From Pseudopedobacter sp040392825 (lineage in GTDB: Bacteria; Bacteroidota; Bacteroidia; Sphingobacteriales; Sphingobacteriaceae), in contig NZ_JBEBVH010000005.1 in the NCBI RefSeq assembly GCF_040392825.1, positions 1 through 35,088 of the forward strand: 35,088 nt of DNA, given 5' to 3'. The translations under genes and the position numbers were made by a program. The notes beneath the pieces were generated by a model. That model was not told where the DNA came from and made no database searches. It worked only from the letters and a program-made list of their open reading frames with translations. Of the stretch, positions 7,799-15,825 are shown in pieces; the first letter of the stretch is position 1; each line of letters opens with the position of its first letter.

Positions 7799-8875
7799 CT
7801 AAATGATTTTATGCTTTTTTAATACAGTAAGTATTTCTGGTTGGAATTTTTGAATCATTCTGTCAAAGCCTAAATCGTTTGGATGGGTGCCATCGGCTGT
7901 AGCCTCGTGGTCGTTACCAAGAAGATCATCCGCAGGAATGAAATACAGATCCTTAATCCCCTCTTTTACAAGTTCATCAAATTGCTTTTTAATTTCGTCG
8001 TTCTGTTGTTTTACTCGTACACCAACAGACTTGTTGAAGTAACCATGTTCTCTTATAATAGTCTGTATAACGATGATTGGAGCTTTGGGATGTGTATTAC
8101 GAATTTTGTTAACCAGGTATTTTGTTCGTTCTTTTATTTCTAAAGGCGAAGAATTTGGAACGCAATCTAAGATATAAGCATCGGCTGTCATTTCGGAAAC
8201 CATATCAGCTACTTCTTTTTCCATTTTGGCGTTTCCGCTCACTCCTATATTGATAAAGTTAAGCCCGGTATTTCTGCTTAATCTTGCCGGATATGCCATA
8301 CCCGGTCTGCTGGCAGAAGCGCCTTGAACAATACTTGATCCGTAGACAATAAGATTTTTTTGAAACGGATTCGGAATTTCCGAGATATTGGCGTTAGCAT
8401 CTACCCCTATTTCCAAACTTTTTGTTTCATCATATAATGGAAGATATACGATACACTCTTTCTCAGAATTATCCATATTATCTATCAGGATAGATTCGGA
8501 ACAAGATTTTGTACCGGGTCTTCCTACACCTGCAAACTGCCATTTTCCCTCTTTTTTTATATAAATGTCCAATCCTTCATAAGCAATTGCAGTCATATTT
8601 GCTGATGCTTTTTTATCGCTTGTACACCATTTTGCAGAAATAGATTGGCTATTGGTTTTAAAGCTTACAAATAACCCGGCAGAGTTGGTAAGTAAGTTCT
8701 TAACATTCTTAGGAATGAGAGGATATTTTGCGGTGTCAACTCTGTGAAAACGATTCTTTGTTTCTATTGCCTTTCCCTGCACAGTTAAGGAAGTATATTT
8801 TCTTCCTGGTACCTGAGCGGAGGATTCTAGTGCAAAAAAAGCAAATAATAGGGTTACTGTAAGCTTTATTTTCAT
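7799..8875 (-). CDS. Secreted two-domain SGNH/GDSL hydrolase (GxDLY + Lipase_GDSL_3)
   Basis: Exported esterase-like enzyme, 358 residues with a signal peptide ending near SSAQ (residue 21). The N-terminal half is a beta domain with GLDIYIKKEGKWQFAGVGRP (about 101-120), matching the GxDLY accessory domain; the C-terminal half is an SGNH hydrolase with the nucleophile Ser181 in YGSSIVQG, Gly211/Asn215 in GVSGNAK, Asn241 in CVPN and Asp328/His331 in DGTHPND. Thus the full catalytic set is visible. Related enzymes with this pairing are often carbohydrate or acyl-glycan esterases; the substrate here is unknown. It starts two bases after the glpD stop, so it is co-transcribed with glpD, hinting at a role in releasing glycerol- or acyl-containing compounds (inference). 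Confidence 0.9.
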   Translation of the reverse strand: MKIKLTVTLLFAFFALESSAQVPGRKYTSLTVQGKAIETKNRFHRVDTAKYPLIPKNVKNLLTNSAGLFVSFKTNSQSISAKWCTSDKKASANMTAIAYEGLDIYIKKEGKWQFAGVGRPGTKSCSESILIDNMDNSEKECIVYLPLYDETKSLEIGVDANANISEIPNPFQKNLIVYGSSIVQGASASRPGMAYPARLSRNTGLNFINIGVSGNAKMEKEVADMVSEMTADAYILDCVPNSSPLEIKERTKYLVNKIRNTHPKAPIIVIQTIIREHGYFNKSVGVRVKQQNDEIKKQFDELVKEGIKDLYFIPADDLLGNDHEATADGTHPNDLGFDRMIQKFQPEILTVLKKHKII

Positions 8876-8877
8876 GT

Positions 8878-10455
8878 TTATCTCTTTTTTAAAGTATAGT
8901 TTTTGGCGATTTCTGTAAATTTATTGATTTGTAAATCTTCCCAATCTTTTCCCTTTCCTAACTCTTTTGCCATTAAAGCAGCAACTACCGGAGCTACATT
9001 AATTGCGGTTTGAGCATTTAAAAATAATAAACGTAATCTTCTTGCCAATATATCTTCTACACTTCTTGCCATTTCGTTTCTCACAAACCAAATGACTTCT
9101 GCTGCGGTATAGGGAAAAGAAGGGGCTAATTTATCTGCTAAATCCGGATTTTTTTGAATGATGGATGTTATATGTTCCGCATCATTTCCGTAAATATCCG
9201 TGTGCAGGTCTTGTTTTTTTACGCTATAACCATGTATTTTTAAATTCTCTGTAACACATGATTTCACGTTTAAATTACAGGTCTTTATAGCTTCATCGAT
9301 AGTATCTTCCGCCATTTTTCTGTAGGTTGTCCATTTCCCGCCTGTAATAGTAACCAATCCGCTTTTGTTAACAATTAATTTATGACTCCTGGAAATCTCT
9401 TTGGTTTTATTGGTTGATTTATCAGGAGAAGCGAGCGGTCTTAAACCTGCAAATACACTAAGTACATCGTCTTCTGTAGGTTTTTTCGCTAAATAGGCGC
9501 CTGCTGTTTGCAAAATAAAGTCAATTTCTTTTTGAAGAGCTTTGGGTTCCAAACTATGACTTTCCAGAGGCGTATCTGTAGTGCCTACAACCAAGTGATT
9601 ATGCCATGGTACGGCAAATAATACCCTGCCATCGGAGGTTTCAGGAATCATTAAGGCGGAATTTCCGTTCATAAAAGACCTGTCTAAAACTAAATGTACA
9701 CCCTGGCTGGGGCGAACCAATGGTTTTCTGCCGGGGGTATCCATGCTTAAAATATCGTCCACAAATACACCTGTAGCATTAATGATAGACTTTGCTTTTA
9801 TTTTGTACTCTTGTTGTGTTTCTATATCAATTAAGGAAAGCCCTGTTAGTTTATTGTTTTCTTCATCTTTTAACAGATTAACAACCTTTGCGTAGTTAAG
9901 TACAGTAGCTCCATTCTCAATTGCGGTTTGGGCAAGGTTTATAGCAAGACGGGCATCGTCAAACTGGCCATCGTAATATTCTATACCTCCCGAAACATTT
10001 TTGTCGGAGATGCCTTTCAGATATTCTAAAACTTTGCTTTTACTTAAATAAACAGAGCTTCCAAAACTAAATTTTCCGGATAACCAATCATATAGCTTAA
10101 GCCCAACCAGATACTTTATTTTAGAAAACAGTCCGAAACAAGGAATAACAAAAGATTGTTTATTCACTAAGTGTGGTGCATTTTGAAAAAGCAGGCCTCT
10201 TTCTTTTAGTGCTTCTCTTACTAGACTAACATCTCCCTGCGCTAAATATCTCACCCCACCATGAACCAACTTCGTACTTCTACTGGATGTTCCCTTTGCA
10301 AAATCATACTGTTCAAGAAGTAAAGTTTTAAAACCCCTGGAAGCAGCGTCTACAGCGCACCCTAGTCCTGTTGCCCCTCCGCCAATAATGACAATATCCC
10401 AAGTAGTATTTTCCTGTAAAGCGGAAAGCTGTTCTTCCCTAGTTTTAATATTCAT
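8878..10455 (-). CDS. glpD: Glycerol-3-phosphate dehydrogenase (quinone-linked, FAD)
   Basis: Oxidises sn-glycerol-3-phosphate to dihydroxyacetone phosphate and passes electrons to the quinone pool at the inner membrane. The start is placed at the ATG at 10455 (525 residues), giving MNIKTREEQL and a dinucleotide-binding motif VIIGGGATGLG at about residues 22-32; a frame extending to 10518 would add an unlikely hydrophobic leader. GTSSRSTKLVHGGVRYL and GGKWTTYRKMAEDTID are GlpD family signatures. The C-terminal domain is present. The gene is divergent from a DeoR-type regulator and followed two bases later by an SGNH esterase gene. The upstream region holds candidate operator repeats and a -33/-7 promoter. 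Confidence 0.97.
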   Translation of the reverse strand: MNIKTREEQLSALQENTTWDIVIIGGGATGLGCAVDAASRGFKTLLLEQYDFAKGTSSRSTKLVHGGVRYLAQGDVSLVREALKERGLLFQNAPHLVNKQSFVIPCFGLFSKIKYLVGLKLYDWLSGKFSFGSSVYLSKSKVLEYLKGISDKNVSGGIEYYDGQFDDARLAINLAQTAIENGATVLNYAKVVNLLKDEENNKLTGLSLIDIETQQEYKIKAKSIINATGVFVDDILSMDTPGRKPLVRPSQGVHLVLDRSFMNGNSALMIPETSDGRVLFAVPWHNHLVVGTTDTPLESHSLEPKALQKEIDFILQTAGAYLAKKPTEDDVLSVFAGLRPLASPDKSTNKTKEISRSHKLIVNKSGLVTITGGKWTTYRKMAEDTIDEAIKTCNLNVKSCVTENLKIHGYSVKKQDLHTDIYGNDAEHITSIIQKNPDLADKLAPSFPYTAAEVIWFVRNEMARSVEDILARRLRLLFLNAQTAINVAPVVAALMAKELGKGKDWEDLQINKFTEIAKNYTLKKR

Positions 10456-10473
10456 TAAAATACATTTAAAATA

Positions 10474-10519
10474 TAAAAAGAAATATATGGCAATTATACG
10501 AAACTTAAAAAGAAACAAA
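10474..10519 (-). promoter_or_regulatory. glpD promoter with candidate GlpR operator repeats
   Basis: On the minus strand TTTG (10519-10516) and TATAATTG (10498-10491, one mismatch to TAnnTTTG) are 17 bases apart, a plausible promoter. The word TTTCTTTTTA occurs twice in this orientation, at 10515-10506 inside the -33/-7 spacer and at 10483-10474 just downstream of the expected start, 32 bp apart. The same word is tandemly repeated upstream of glpQ. DeoR-family regulators commonly bind direct repeats containing TTTC or TTTCG, so the divergent regulator is the likely ligand. The words are A/T-rich, so chance cannot be excluded. Confidence 0.5.
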
Positions 10520-10556
10520 AAATAATATTTTCGCTTAATTATGCTTTTTGTTGTTA

Positions 10557-10564
10557 TATGTTTG
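10557..10564 (+). promoter_or_regulatory. Possible -7 box of the DeoR-type regulator gene
   Basis: TATGTTTG fits TAnnTTTG and would start transcription near 10571, about 37 bases before the ATG at 10608. No convincing -33 TTG is found at the right distance. Confidence 0.35.
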
Positions 10565-10607
10565 GTAAAAAGGTATTTTTAGGGAGTTTAAATGCTAATT
10601 AAAATTT

Positions 10608-11378
10608 ATGCTAAATATCGCCGAAAGACATCAGGTTATCATCAATAAATTACAACAAGAGGGGTATGTAGCGGTGGTAGACTTATGTAAAGATTTAAAC
10701 GTTTCTCCTGTTACTATAAGAAAAGATCTCAAGTTACTGGAAGAAAAAGGATTGTTGTTTAAAACTCATGGTGGAGCTACCCAGCAAAATCCTTACACTG
10801 TAGATCGGCCTGTGAATGAGAAAGAAAAAATTCAGTCGATAGAAAAGTTGAAAATTGGAACAGAGGCAGCAAAATTAATCTCAGATAACGATTCTATTGT
10901 CATTGCGTCTGGAACAACTGTACAAGCTTTAGCTCGGGCAATTAATGTAAAAGGAAACTTAATGGTTGTTACCGGTGCTTTGAATGTCGCAATGGAATTG
11001 CTAAAGCTGGACAATAACGTAGAAATTATACAGTTAGGAGGAGTTTTACGTAAAAGCTCTACCTCTGTAACTGGTAATTATGCAAAAAATGCATTGTCGG
11101 ATTTCTTTTGTTCCAAACTGTTTTTAGGTGTAGACGGAATCGATCTTGAGTTTGGTTTGACAACAACCAATTCGATGGAAGCCCAGTTAAACAGGGAGAT
11201 GATTAAGGTTTCGCAAAAAACAATAGTACTTGCAGATTCCACTAAGTTTGGAAGAAGAGGCTTTGGCAGAATATGTGGTTTTGAAGATATAGATCAGATA
11301 ATTACAGATAGTGGAATTTCAGATTCTACCATAAAAGCTTTAGAGGGGCTTGGAGTTAAAGTTACAATAGCAGAATAA
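10608..11378 (+). CDS. glpR: DeoR-family transcriptional regulator, probable glycerol-3-phosphate repressor GlpR
   Basis: Sugar-phosphate-responsive repressor of 256 residues, the family's usual size. The N-terminal DeoR helix-turn-helix spans about residues 6-57 (VVDLCKDLNVSPVTIRKDL, then THGGA), followed by a DeoRC effector domain with IASGTTVQALAR, KLFLGVDGID and VLADSTKFGRRGF, the sugar-phosphate-binding motifs. The GlpR assignment is inferred from context: divergent from glpD and close to glpT and glpQ. The ligand is therefore probably glycerol-3-phosphate. A strong hairpin follows the stop codon. A DeoR regulator of another sugar phosphate is the alternative, but nothing in the neighbourhood supports one. 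Confidence 0.87.
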   Translation: MLNIAERHQVIINKLQQEGYVAVVDLCKDLNVSPVTIRKDLKLLEEKGLLFKTHGGATQQNPYTVDRPVNEKEKIQSIEKLKIGTEAAKLISDNDSIVIASGTTVQALARAINVKGNLMVVTGALNVAMELLKLDNNVEIIQLGGVLRKSSTSVTGNYAKNALSDFFCSKLFLGVDGIDLEFGLTTTNSMEAQLNREMIKVSQKTIVLADSTKFGRRGFGRICGFEDIDQIITDSGISDSTIKALEGLGVKVTIAE

Positions 11379-11380
11379 AG

Positions 11381-11428
11381 CAATGGTGTCTCCTATTAGT
11401 TGGTTTGCCAATTTAAGAGACACCATTG
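11381..11428. terminator. Bidirectional terminator between glpR and glpT
   Basis: CAATGGTGTCTC (11381-11392) and GAGACACCATTG (11417-11428) pair perfectly over 12 bp, loop of 24 bases, followed on the plus strand by TTCTTT. It begins two bases after the glpR stop codon and lies between convergent genes. Confidence 0.75.
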
Positions 11429-11442
11429 TTCTTTAGTCAAAT

Positions 11443-12783
11443 TTATTTCAACAGTAGGTTTTTAACTTCTGTTTTCCAGGTTAAAGCTGTAAAAATTATA
11501 GATAAAATACATGCGATAATCATCACAATAAATCCCCCGTCCCAGCTAAAATGGTCTACTACATAGCCCATGGCAATGTTTGCAAACAATGCCCCGCCCA
11601 TATAGCCAAACAATCCTGTTAATCCTGCCGCAGTTCCTGCTGCCTTCTTAGGGGCCAAATCCAATGCCTGCACACCAATTAACATTACAGGGCCATAAAT
11701 CAAAAATCCAATGGCAACCAATGCAATATTGTCTATCCAGATATTTCCGGCTGGATTTTTCCAATAAATAACAACTGCAACTAAAACCAAAATCATGTAT
11801 ATAATTGTTGCAGGTGCCCGTCTTCCTTTAAAGACTTTGTCGCTAATCCATCCGCAGACCAGGGTGCCAGGGATACCGGCATATTCATAAAGGAAATATG
11901 CCCATCCGCTTTGCTTTACAGAGAAACCCTTTGCCTCTTCCAGATAAGTTGGAGACCAGTCCAGAATGCCATATCTAACCAGATAAACAAAGGCATTTGC
12001 AAAAGCGATATACCAAAGCATTTTATTGTTGAATACATATTTAAAAAATATTTCTTTGGCAGTTAACTCTTCTTCCTGTTTTTCAGAATAATTCTTAGGA
12101 TAATCGTTTTTGTATTTCTCTATAGGCGGAAGTCCGCAGGATTGAGGAGTGTCTCTAACCAGTACATAAGCGATAACAGCAAAAATGAGTGCTACCATTC
12201 CGGGAAAATAGAATTTGCTGTGCCAGTCTGCAAAAATCTCTACACCAAAAATAGCTAACGGACCTATTAGTCCGCCCCCAACATTATGAGCTACGTTCCA
12301 TATAGACATTTTAGTTCCACGCTCTTTAACAGAGAACCAATGCACTACAACACGTCCGCAAGGAGGCCATCCCATCCCCTGAAACCAACCATTAATAAAA
12401 AGTAACACAAACATCATCAGGATAGATGAAGTTGCAAATGGTAGTGTTCCCATGGCAATCATGGTTAAGGCAGATAAAACTAAGCCGGTAGTTAAAAATT
12501 TTCTGGCGTCACTTCGGTCAGAAACATTTCCCATTAAAAATTTACTTAAGCCATAAGCGATAGAAACACCAGAAAGGGCCCATCCTAAATCGGCCTTGGA
12601 ATAACCTTGTTCCAATAAATCCGGCATCGCGAGGGCGAAGTTTTTTCGAACAAGATAATAACCGGCGTATCCTAAAAATATTCCTAAAAAAACCTGAAAC
12701 CTGAGTTTCTTATACGTTGGATCGATTTTCTCTGCATCCAGTAATGGCTTGTGAGGAGCAGGATTTAAAAATGAAAATTTCAT
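11443..12783 (-). CDS. glpT: Glycerol-3-phosphate transporter GlpT (OPA family MFS)
   Basis: Inner-membrane antiporter importing glycerol-3-phosphate in exchange for inorganic phosphate. The 446 residues have about twelve membrane helices. The N-terminus PAPHKPLLDAEKIDPTYKKLRFQVFLG and GYAGYYLVRKNFALAMP closely follow E. coli GlpT, including the conserved Arg in the first helix region (LVRKNF); MGWPPCGRVVVHWF carries a further conserved Arg, near the organophosphate:phosphate antiporter signature. The family also includes UhpT (hexose phosphates), but the N-terminal similarity and the glp neighbours favour GlpT. It follows glpQ by 15 bases, so the two form an operon: periplasmic diesterase, then importer. 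Confidence 0.96.
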   Translation of the reverse strand: MKFSFLNPAPHKPLLDAEKIDPTYKKLRFQVFLGIFLGYAGYYLVRKNFALAMPDLLEQGYSKADLGWALSGVSIAYGLSKFLMGNVSDRSDARKFLTTGLVLSALTMIAMGTLPFATSSILMMFVLLFINGWFQGMGWPPCGRVVVHWFSVKERGTKMSIWNVAHNVGGGLIGPLAIFGVEIFADWHSKFYFPGMVALIFAVIAYVLVRDTPQSCGLPPIEKYKNDYPKNYSEKQEEELTAKEIFFKYVFNNKMLWYIAFANAFVYLVRYGILDWSPTYLEEAKGFSVKQSGWAYFLYEYAGIPGTLVCGWISDKVFKGRRAPATIIYMILVLVAVVIYWKNPAGNIWIDNIALVAIGFLIYGPVMLIGVQALDLAPKKAAGTAAGLTGLFGYMGGALFANIAMGYVVDHFSWDGGFIVMIIACILSIIFTALTWKTEVKNLLLK

Positions 12784-12798
12784 GTCGGGGAGTGCTTG

Positions 12799-13686
12799 TT
12801 AGTATAAATTAGGATAATCGGATATAATACCATCTACACCCATTGCTTTAATAGCTTCTATTTCAGCTTTCGTGTTAACGGTCCATGGAATTACTTTAAT
12901 GCCTAGCTTGTGACATTTTTCTACCATTGCTTTATCTACTAATTTATAGTTGGGACTATAAATATCTGGTTTAAATGTCAGCTTTTTTAGGTTGTCTTCC
13001 AGCTTTCCTTTACTCACCAGAAAAGAAGTTTGAACATTTTTATGTTGTTTGTTGATAATTTCAAGTGTTCTGGGGTCAAAAGACTGAATCATTACACGAT
13101 CTGCAATTTTTTTTGAATTGATGACTTTCATGAGTTTCTTAACAAAAACTTCCGGAGTTGGATGGTTTATATTGTCTCCTTTTGCAGAAAGCTTGGTTTC
13201 TATGTTGTAATGAGGCAGCGGATAGTTTTTTTGTTTTGCGTAAAGCTCAACCGAGTCAATTAATTCTGAAAGTAATGGAATGTAAGCTTTCATTTTCTTT
13301 TGCTCGGGATAAGTGGCGTAGAATTTGGAGCCGACGTCGTATTTTCTTATCTCTCTATATGTAAGATCGTAAAGCCTGTTTTCTTTTTGAGTTTCTGTCG
13401 GAATTTCTTTTCCTTCTGGAGTGAGAACGAAGGCTGCATTTAACCAGTGATCGTGAGAAACAATAGGTTTTTTGTCTTTACTGAAGTTGACATCCATCTC
13501 GAGGTTAACGCCTAAATCCATGGCCTTTTTCATGGCTGGAATGGTATTTTCGGGCATCAAGCCTCTGGCGCCTCTATGTCCTTGCAAATCTATTTTATTT
13601 TGCGCATAACTGTTTGTTCCTAACAAAAATACGCAGGCAAATAATGCCGAGCTAAGTTTTTTGTGCATAGTAAGGTTGGTTTTCAA
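12799..13686 (-). CDS. glpQ: Glycerophosphodiester phosphodiesterase (exported)
   Basis: Hydrolyses glycerophosphodiesters (deacylated phospholipids) to glycerol-3-phosphate and an alcohol. The 295-residue precursor has a signal peptide ending near SYAQ (residue 29), placing it in the periplasm or on the surface. The GDPD TIM-barrel motifs are visible: LQGHRGARGLMPENT with the catalytic His, LEMDVNFSKD with metal-binding acidic residues, IVSHDHWLN with the second catalytic His, and VIPWTVNTKAEIEAIKAMGVDGIISDYPN near the end. An alternative ATG at 13668 would shorten the signal peptide by six residues. It is first in the glpQ-glpT operon, with candidate operator repeats upstream. Confidence 0.95.
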   Translation of the reverse strand: MKTNLTMHKKLSSALFACVFLLGTNSYAQNKIDLQGHRGARGLMPENTIPAMKKAMDLGVNLEMDVNFSKDKKPIVSHDHWLNAAFVLTPEGKEIPTETQKENRLYDLTYREIRKYDVGSKFYATYPEQKKMKAYIPLLSELIDSVELYAKQKNYPLPHYNIETKLSAKGDNINHPTPEVFVKKLMKVINSKKIADRVMIQSFDPRTLEIINKQHKNVQTSFLVSKGKLEDNLKKLTFKPDIYSPNYKLVDKAMVEKCHKLGIKVIPWTVNTKAEIEAIKAMGVDGIISDYPNLY

Positions 13687-13699
13687 CTAATTCTAAATG

Positions 13700-13737
13700 C
13701 AATAATAAAAAAATAAAAAGAAATAAAAAGAAACAAA
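13700..13737 (-). promoter_or_regulatory. glpQ upstream region: tandem candidate GlpR operators
   Basis: On the minus strand TTTCTTTTTA occurs twice in direct tandem (13733-13724 and 13723-13714, a 10-bp period), preceded by TTTG, so the 14-base word TTTGTTTCTTTTTA is identical to that at 10519-10506 before glpD. A -7-like TATTATTG (13707-13700, one mismatch) lies closer to the gene, but the gap to the TTTG is 26 bases, longer than usual. Likely the glpQ-glpT control region. Confidence 0.45.
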
Positions 13738-13777
13738 CAGGAAGATATCCGAAAATATTCCGATACGGGCGTTTGAT

Positions 13778-13808
13778 AAAAAAAATTTGCCTGGCTATAC
13801 CAGGTAAA
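13778..13808 (-). terminator. Terminator of the mqnB-mqnD operon
   Basis: TTTGCCTGG (13786-13794) pairs over 9 bp (one G-U) with CCAGGTAAA (13800-13808), five-base loop. On the minus strand, after the mqnD stop codon, it is followed by eight consecutive T residues (13785-13778). Confidence 0.85.
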
Positions 13809-13814
13809 GAGGAA

Positions 13815-14660
13815 TCAGGGGTTAAGGTATATATTTTTAGAAATATGAGGGATCACCTTTCTCTCTTGTGCTATATTGAACATATTATTGATGGCTTTTC
13901 GCCCTTCGGTACCTAAATCTTTAGAATACTCGTTAACGTAAAGATTAATATGCTTAAGCATTACCTTCTCTTCCATAGCCTGAGCATGCTGTCTAATGAA
14001 GTCCATACCAGAATAGGGGTTTGCAAATGCAAATTCTATAGACGCCCTTACTAGTTTATTGACTTGTTGTTTTATATCTTCCGGAAGATCCCGTTTTATA
14101 ACGATACCTCCTAAAGGAATAGCGCATCCGGTTTGTTGCTCCCAAAAATCACCTAAATCCATAATTTTTAAGAGGCCTTTTTCCTGATAAGTAAATCGGT
14201 TCTCGTGAATAATCAGACCTAAATCAATTTCTTTATCAATTAGCTTCTGTTCAATGTCCGAAAAAAGTACTTCTTCTTTGTTCGTTAACTCTGGATATGC
14301 AATGGATAATAAAAAGTTTGCTGTAGTATATTTACCCGGTATTCCTACTCTAATATCTGATGGGTTGTTTTTTAGCCTGTCCAAATCGAAGTCCCGGTGG
14401 CTAATCAATAACGGACCAACACCAAACCCCAAAGCACTTCCCGCATCCAATAGTTGATAATTTGAAGTTGCATAAGCAAATGCATGGTAGCTTAATTTTG
14501 TAATATCCAGTTGCTTGTTAAAAGCCTGCTGGTTTAAAGTTTCAACATCTTCGAAGCTGACCTCAAAATCTAAATCTCCAGTATCTATCTTTTTATGTAT
14601 TAAGGCGTCGAATATAAAAGTATCGTTTGGGCAAGGAGAAAAACCAAGTGTAAGTTTCAT
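13815..14660 (-). CDS. mqnD: 1,4-dihydroxy-6-naphthoate synthase MqnD (menaquinone, futalosine route)
   Basis: Converts cyclic dehypoxanthinyl futalosine to 1,4-dihydroxy-6-naphthoate, a late step before prenylation in the futalosine route to menaquinone. The 281 residues start LTLGFSPCPNDTFIFDAL, a family signature, and have the two-lobed periplasmic-binding-protein-like fold characteristic of MqnA/MqnD; GIPGKYTTANFLL and DLGLIIHENRFTY are also typical. The lack of a signal peptide fits a cytosolic enzyme. It follows mqnB by 12 bases. The presence of this pair implies the strain uses the futalosine rather than the classical MenF-D pathway; mqnA, mqnC and mqnE must lie elsewhere. Confidence 0.95.
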   Translation of the reverse strand: MKLTLGFSPCPNDTFIFDALIHKKIDTGDLDFEVSFEDVETLNQQAFNKQLDITKLSYHAFAYATSNYQLLDAGSALGFGVGPLLISHRDFDLDRLKNNPSDIRVGIPGKYTTANFLLSIAYPELTNKEEVLFSDIEQKLIDKEIDLGLIIHENRFTYQEKGLLKIMDLGDFWEQQTGCAIPLGGIVIKRDLPEDIKQQVNKLVRASIEFAFANPYSGMDFIRQHAQAMEEKVMLKHINLYVNEYSKDLGTEGRKAINNMFNIAQERKVIPHISKNIYLNP

Positions 14661-14672
14661 GTTGTCAGATTT

Positions 14673-15317
14673 TTAATTCAAATTCTTTACAAAGCCATAA
14701 AGCCAGATGTTGATATTTTTTACAGCCAAAGGAACATCCCAATTATTACGATTTCTTTTTTCTACATAATTAGAAATAGTCCTTACCTGCAAAGAAGGAA
14801 TTTCTGCTTCTTCACAGGCGTAAAAAAATGCAGCACCTTCCATGCTTTCTACCTTAGGAGTAAACATTTCCATTACATTTTCTATACTTTCTTCATTCCC
14901 GTGAACCTTGTTTACCGTAATTCCCTTTACTTTTTGAAGGTCAGCGGTGCCGTCGTTCCTAAAACTACTGGAATAAAAAATATCTCCGAGCTGCATTTCC
15001 TCCAGGGTAATAAATTCTTCATCGTCTTCGGCGCCAAGTTCAGAAAAAATGTCCTCTTTAATTTCAACCAATTGTCCTATTTTGATTTTTTTTGAAAAGC
15101 TTCCGGCGATACCCACATTTATCGCTAAATCATATTTTTGTTTTGCAAAAGCTTTGCCTAAAGCATATGCCATGCTCACCATTCCTACGCCAGAAATTGC
15201 AAAAGAAAGTTCATGGCGATTAAAATTAACAGGTTCATCCGGAATACCGGTTATGGATAAAGTACTAAGGAACGGAGCAATTTCTGCATAAGTAGCAGCG
15301 ACAATCAGAATTTTCAT
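14673..15317 (-). CDS. mqnB: Futalosine hydrolase MqnB
   Basis: Nucleosidase that removes hypoxanthine from futalosine in the alternative menaquinone pathway. The 214 residues have a purine nucleoside phosphorylase/MTAN-type fold: ILIVAATYAEIAPF at the N-terminus (MTAN-like E/A-x-E-I segment), INVGIAGSFSKKIKIGQLVEI, VESMEGAAFFYAC with the catalytic-region Glu pair, and RTISNYVEKRNRNNWDV at the C-terminus, which distinguishes futalosine hydrolases from MTA/SAH nucleosidase. Being directly upstream of mqnD settles the assignment. A TAAATTTG box sits only four bases before the ATG. Confidence 0.94.
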   Translation of the reverse strand: MKILIVAATYAEIAPFLSTLSITGIPDEPVNFNRHELSFAISGVGMVSMAYALGKAFAKQKYDLAINVGIAGSFSKKIKIGQLVEIKEDIFSELGAEDDEEFITLEEMQLGDIFYSSSFRNDGTADLQKVKGITVNKVHGNEESIENVMEMFTPKVESMEGAAFFYACEEAEIPSLQVRTISNYVEKRNRNNWDVPLAVKNINIWLYGFVKNLN

Positions 15318-15321
15318 ATTG

Positions 15322-15382
15322 CAAATTTACATACAATGATTTAAACTGTTTATTCTCTTGTAAATGGCTTTGCTTATATTTG
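15322..15382. promoter_or_regulatory. Divergent -7 boxes of mqnB and the PTPS gene
   Basis: Minus strand: TAAATTTG at 15329-15322, four bases from the mqnB ATG. Plus strand: TATATTTG at 15375-15382, 18 bases from the PTPS ATG at 15401. Both match TAnnTTTG; neither has a convincing TTG at -33. If the minus box is used, the mqnB message would be nearly leaderless. Confidence 0.4.
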
Positions 15383-15400
15383 CGCTTTATTTAATAAAAA

Positions 15401-15814
15401 ATGATTTACATTACAAGGAAAGAGCATTTTAATGCAGCACATAAACTTTACCGTGAAGACTGGAGTAAAGAGAAGAATGAAGAAGTTTTTGGCATATGCG
15501 CAAATGCTAACTGGCATGGTCACAACTATGATCTTTATGTGACTGTGAAAGGAGAAATTAATGAGGAGACAGGCTTTGTAATCGATTTAAAAGATCTTAA
15601 AGATATCATCATTAAAAATGTAATAGATAAGGTAGACCATAGAAATCTGAATTTGGATGTTGATTTTATGAGGGGCAAGATGGCATCTACCGAAATATTG
15701 GCTATAGAATTCTGGAAGCAGCTGGAAAATCCAATTAAGGCAAAGGGAGCCCAATTACATTCAATTAAACTTTATGAAACAGCCAATAATTACGTGGAGT
15801 ATTTTGGCGAATAA
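15401..15814 (+). CDS. 6-pyruvoyl-tetrahydropterin synthase / QueD family enzyme
   Basis: Zinc enzyme of the COG0720 family acting on 7,8-dihydroneopterin triphosphate, the product of the next gene, folE. In 137 residues the zinc ligands are His14 (FNAAHKL), His39 and His41 (WHGHNY); the catalytic Cys33, Asp79-His80 (DHRNLN) and Glu126 (LYETANNYVEY) are present. The Cys-x5-His-Gly-His spacing is that of animal PTPS, not the Cys-x3-His-Gly-His of E. coli QueD. The product may therefore be 6-pyruvoyl-tetrahydropterin (for a tetrahydropterin cofactor) or 6-carboxytetrahydropterin (for queuosine); sequence alone does not decide. Only 11 bases separate it from folE, so substrate and consumer genes are co-transcribed. 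Confidence 0.88.
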   Translation: MIYITRKEHFNAAHKLYREDWSKEKNEEVFGICANANWHGHNYDLYVTVKGEINEETGFVIDLKDLKDIIIKNVIDKVDHRNLNLDVDFMRGKMASTEILAIEFWKQLENPIKAKGAQLHSIKLYETANNYVEYFGE

Positions 15815-15825
15815 AAACAAGCAAC

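Noticed and set aside
10456..10518. N-terminal extension of GlpD
   Set aside because: The extra 21 residues are hydrophobic and unlike the family; they lie over the promoter region and the ATG at 10455 gives the standard N-terminus.
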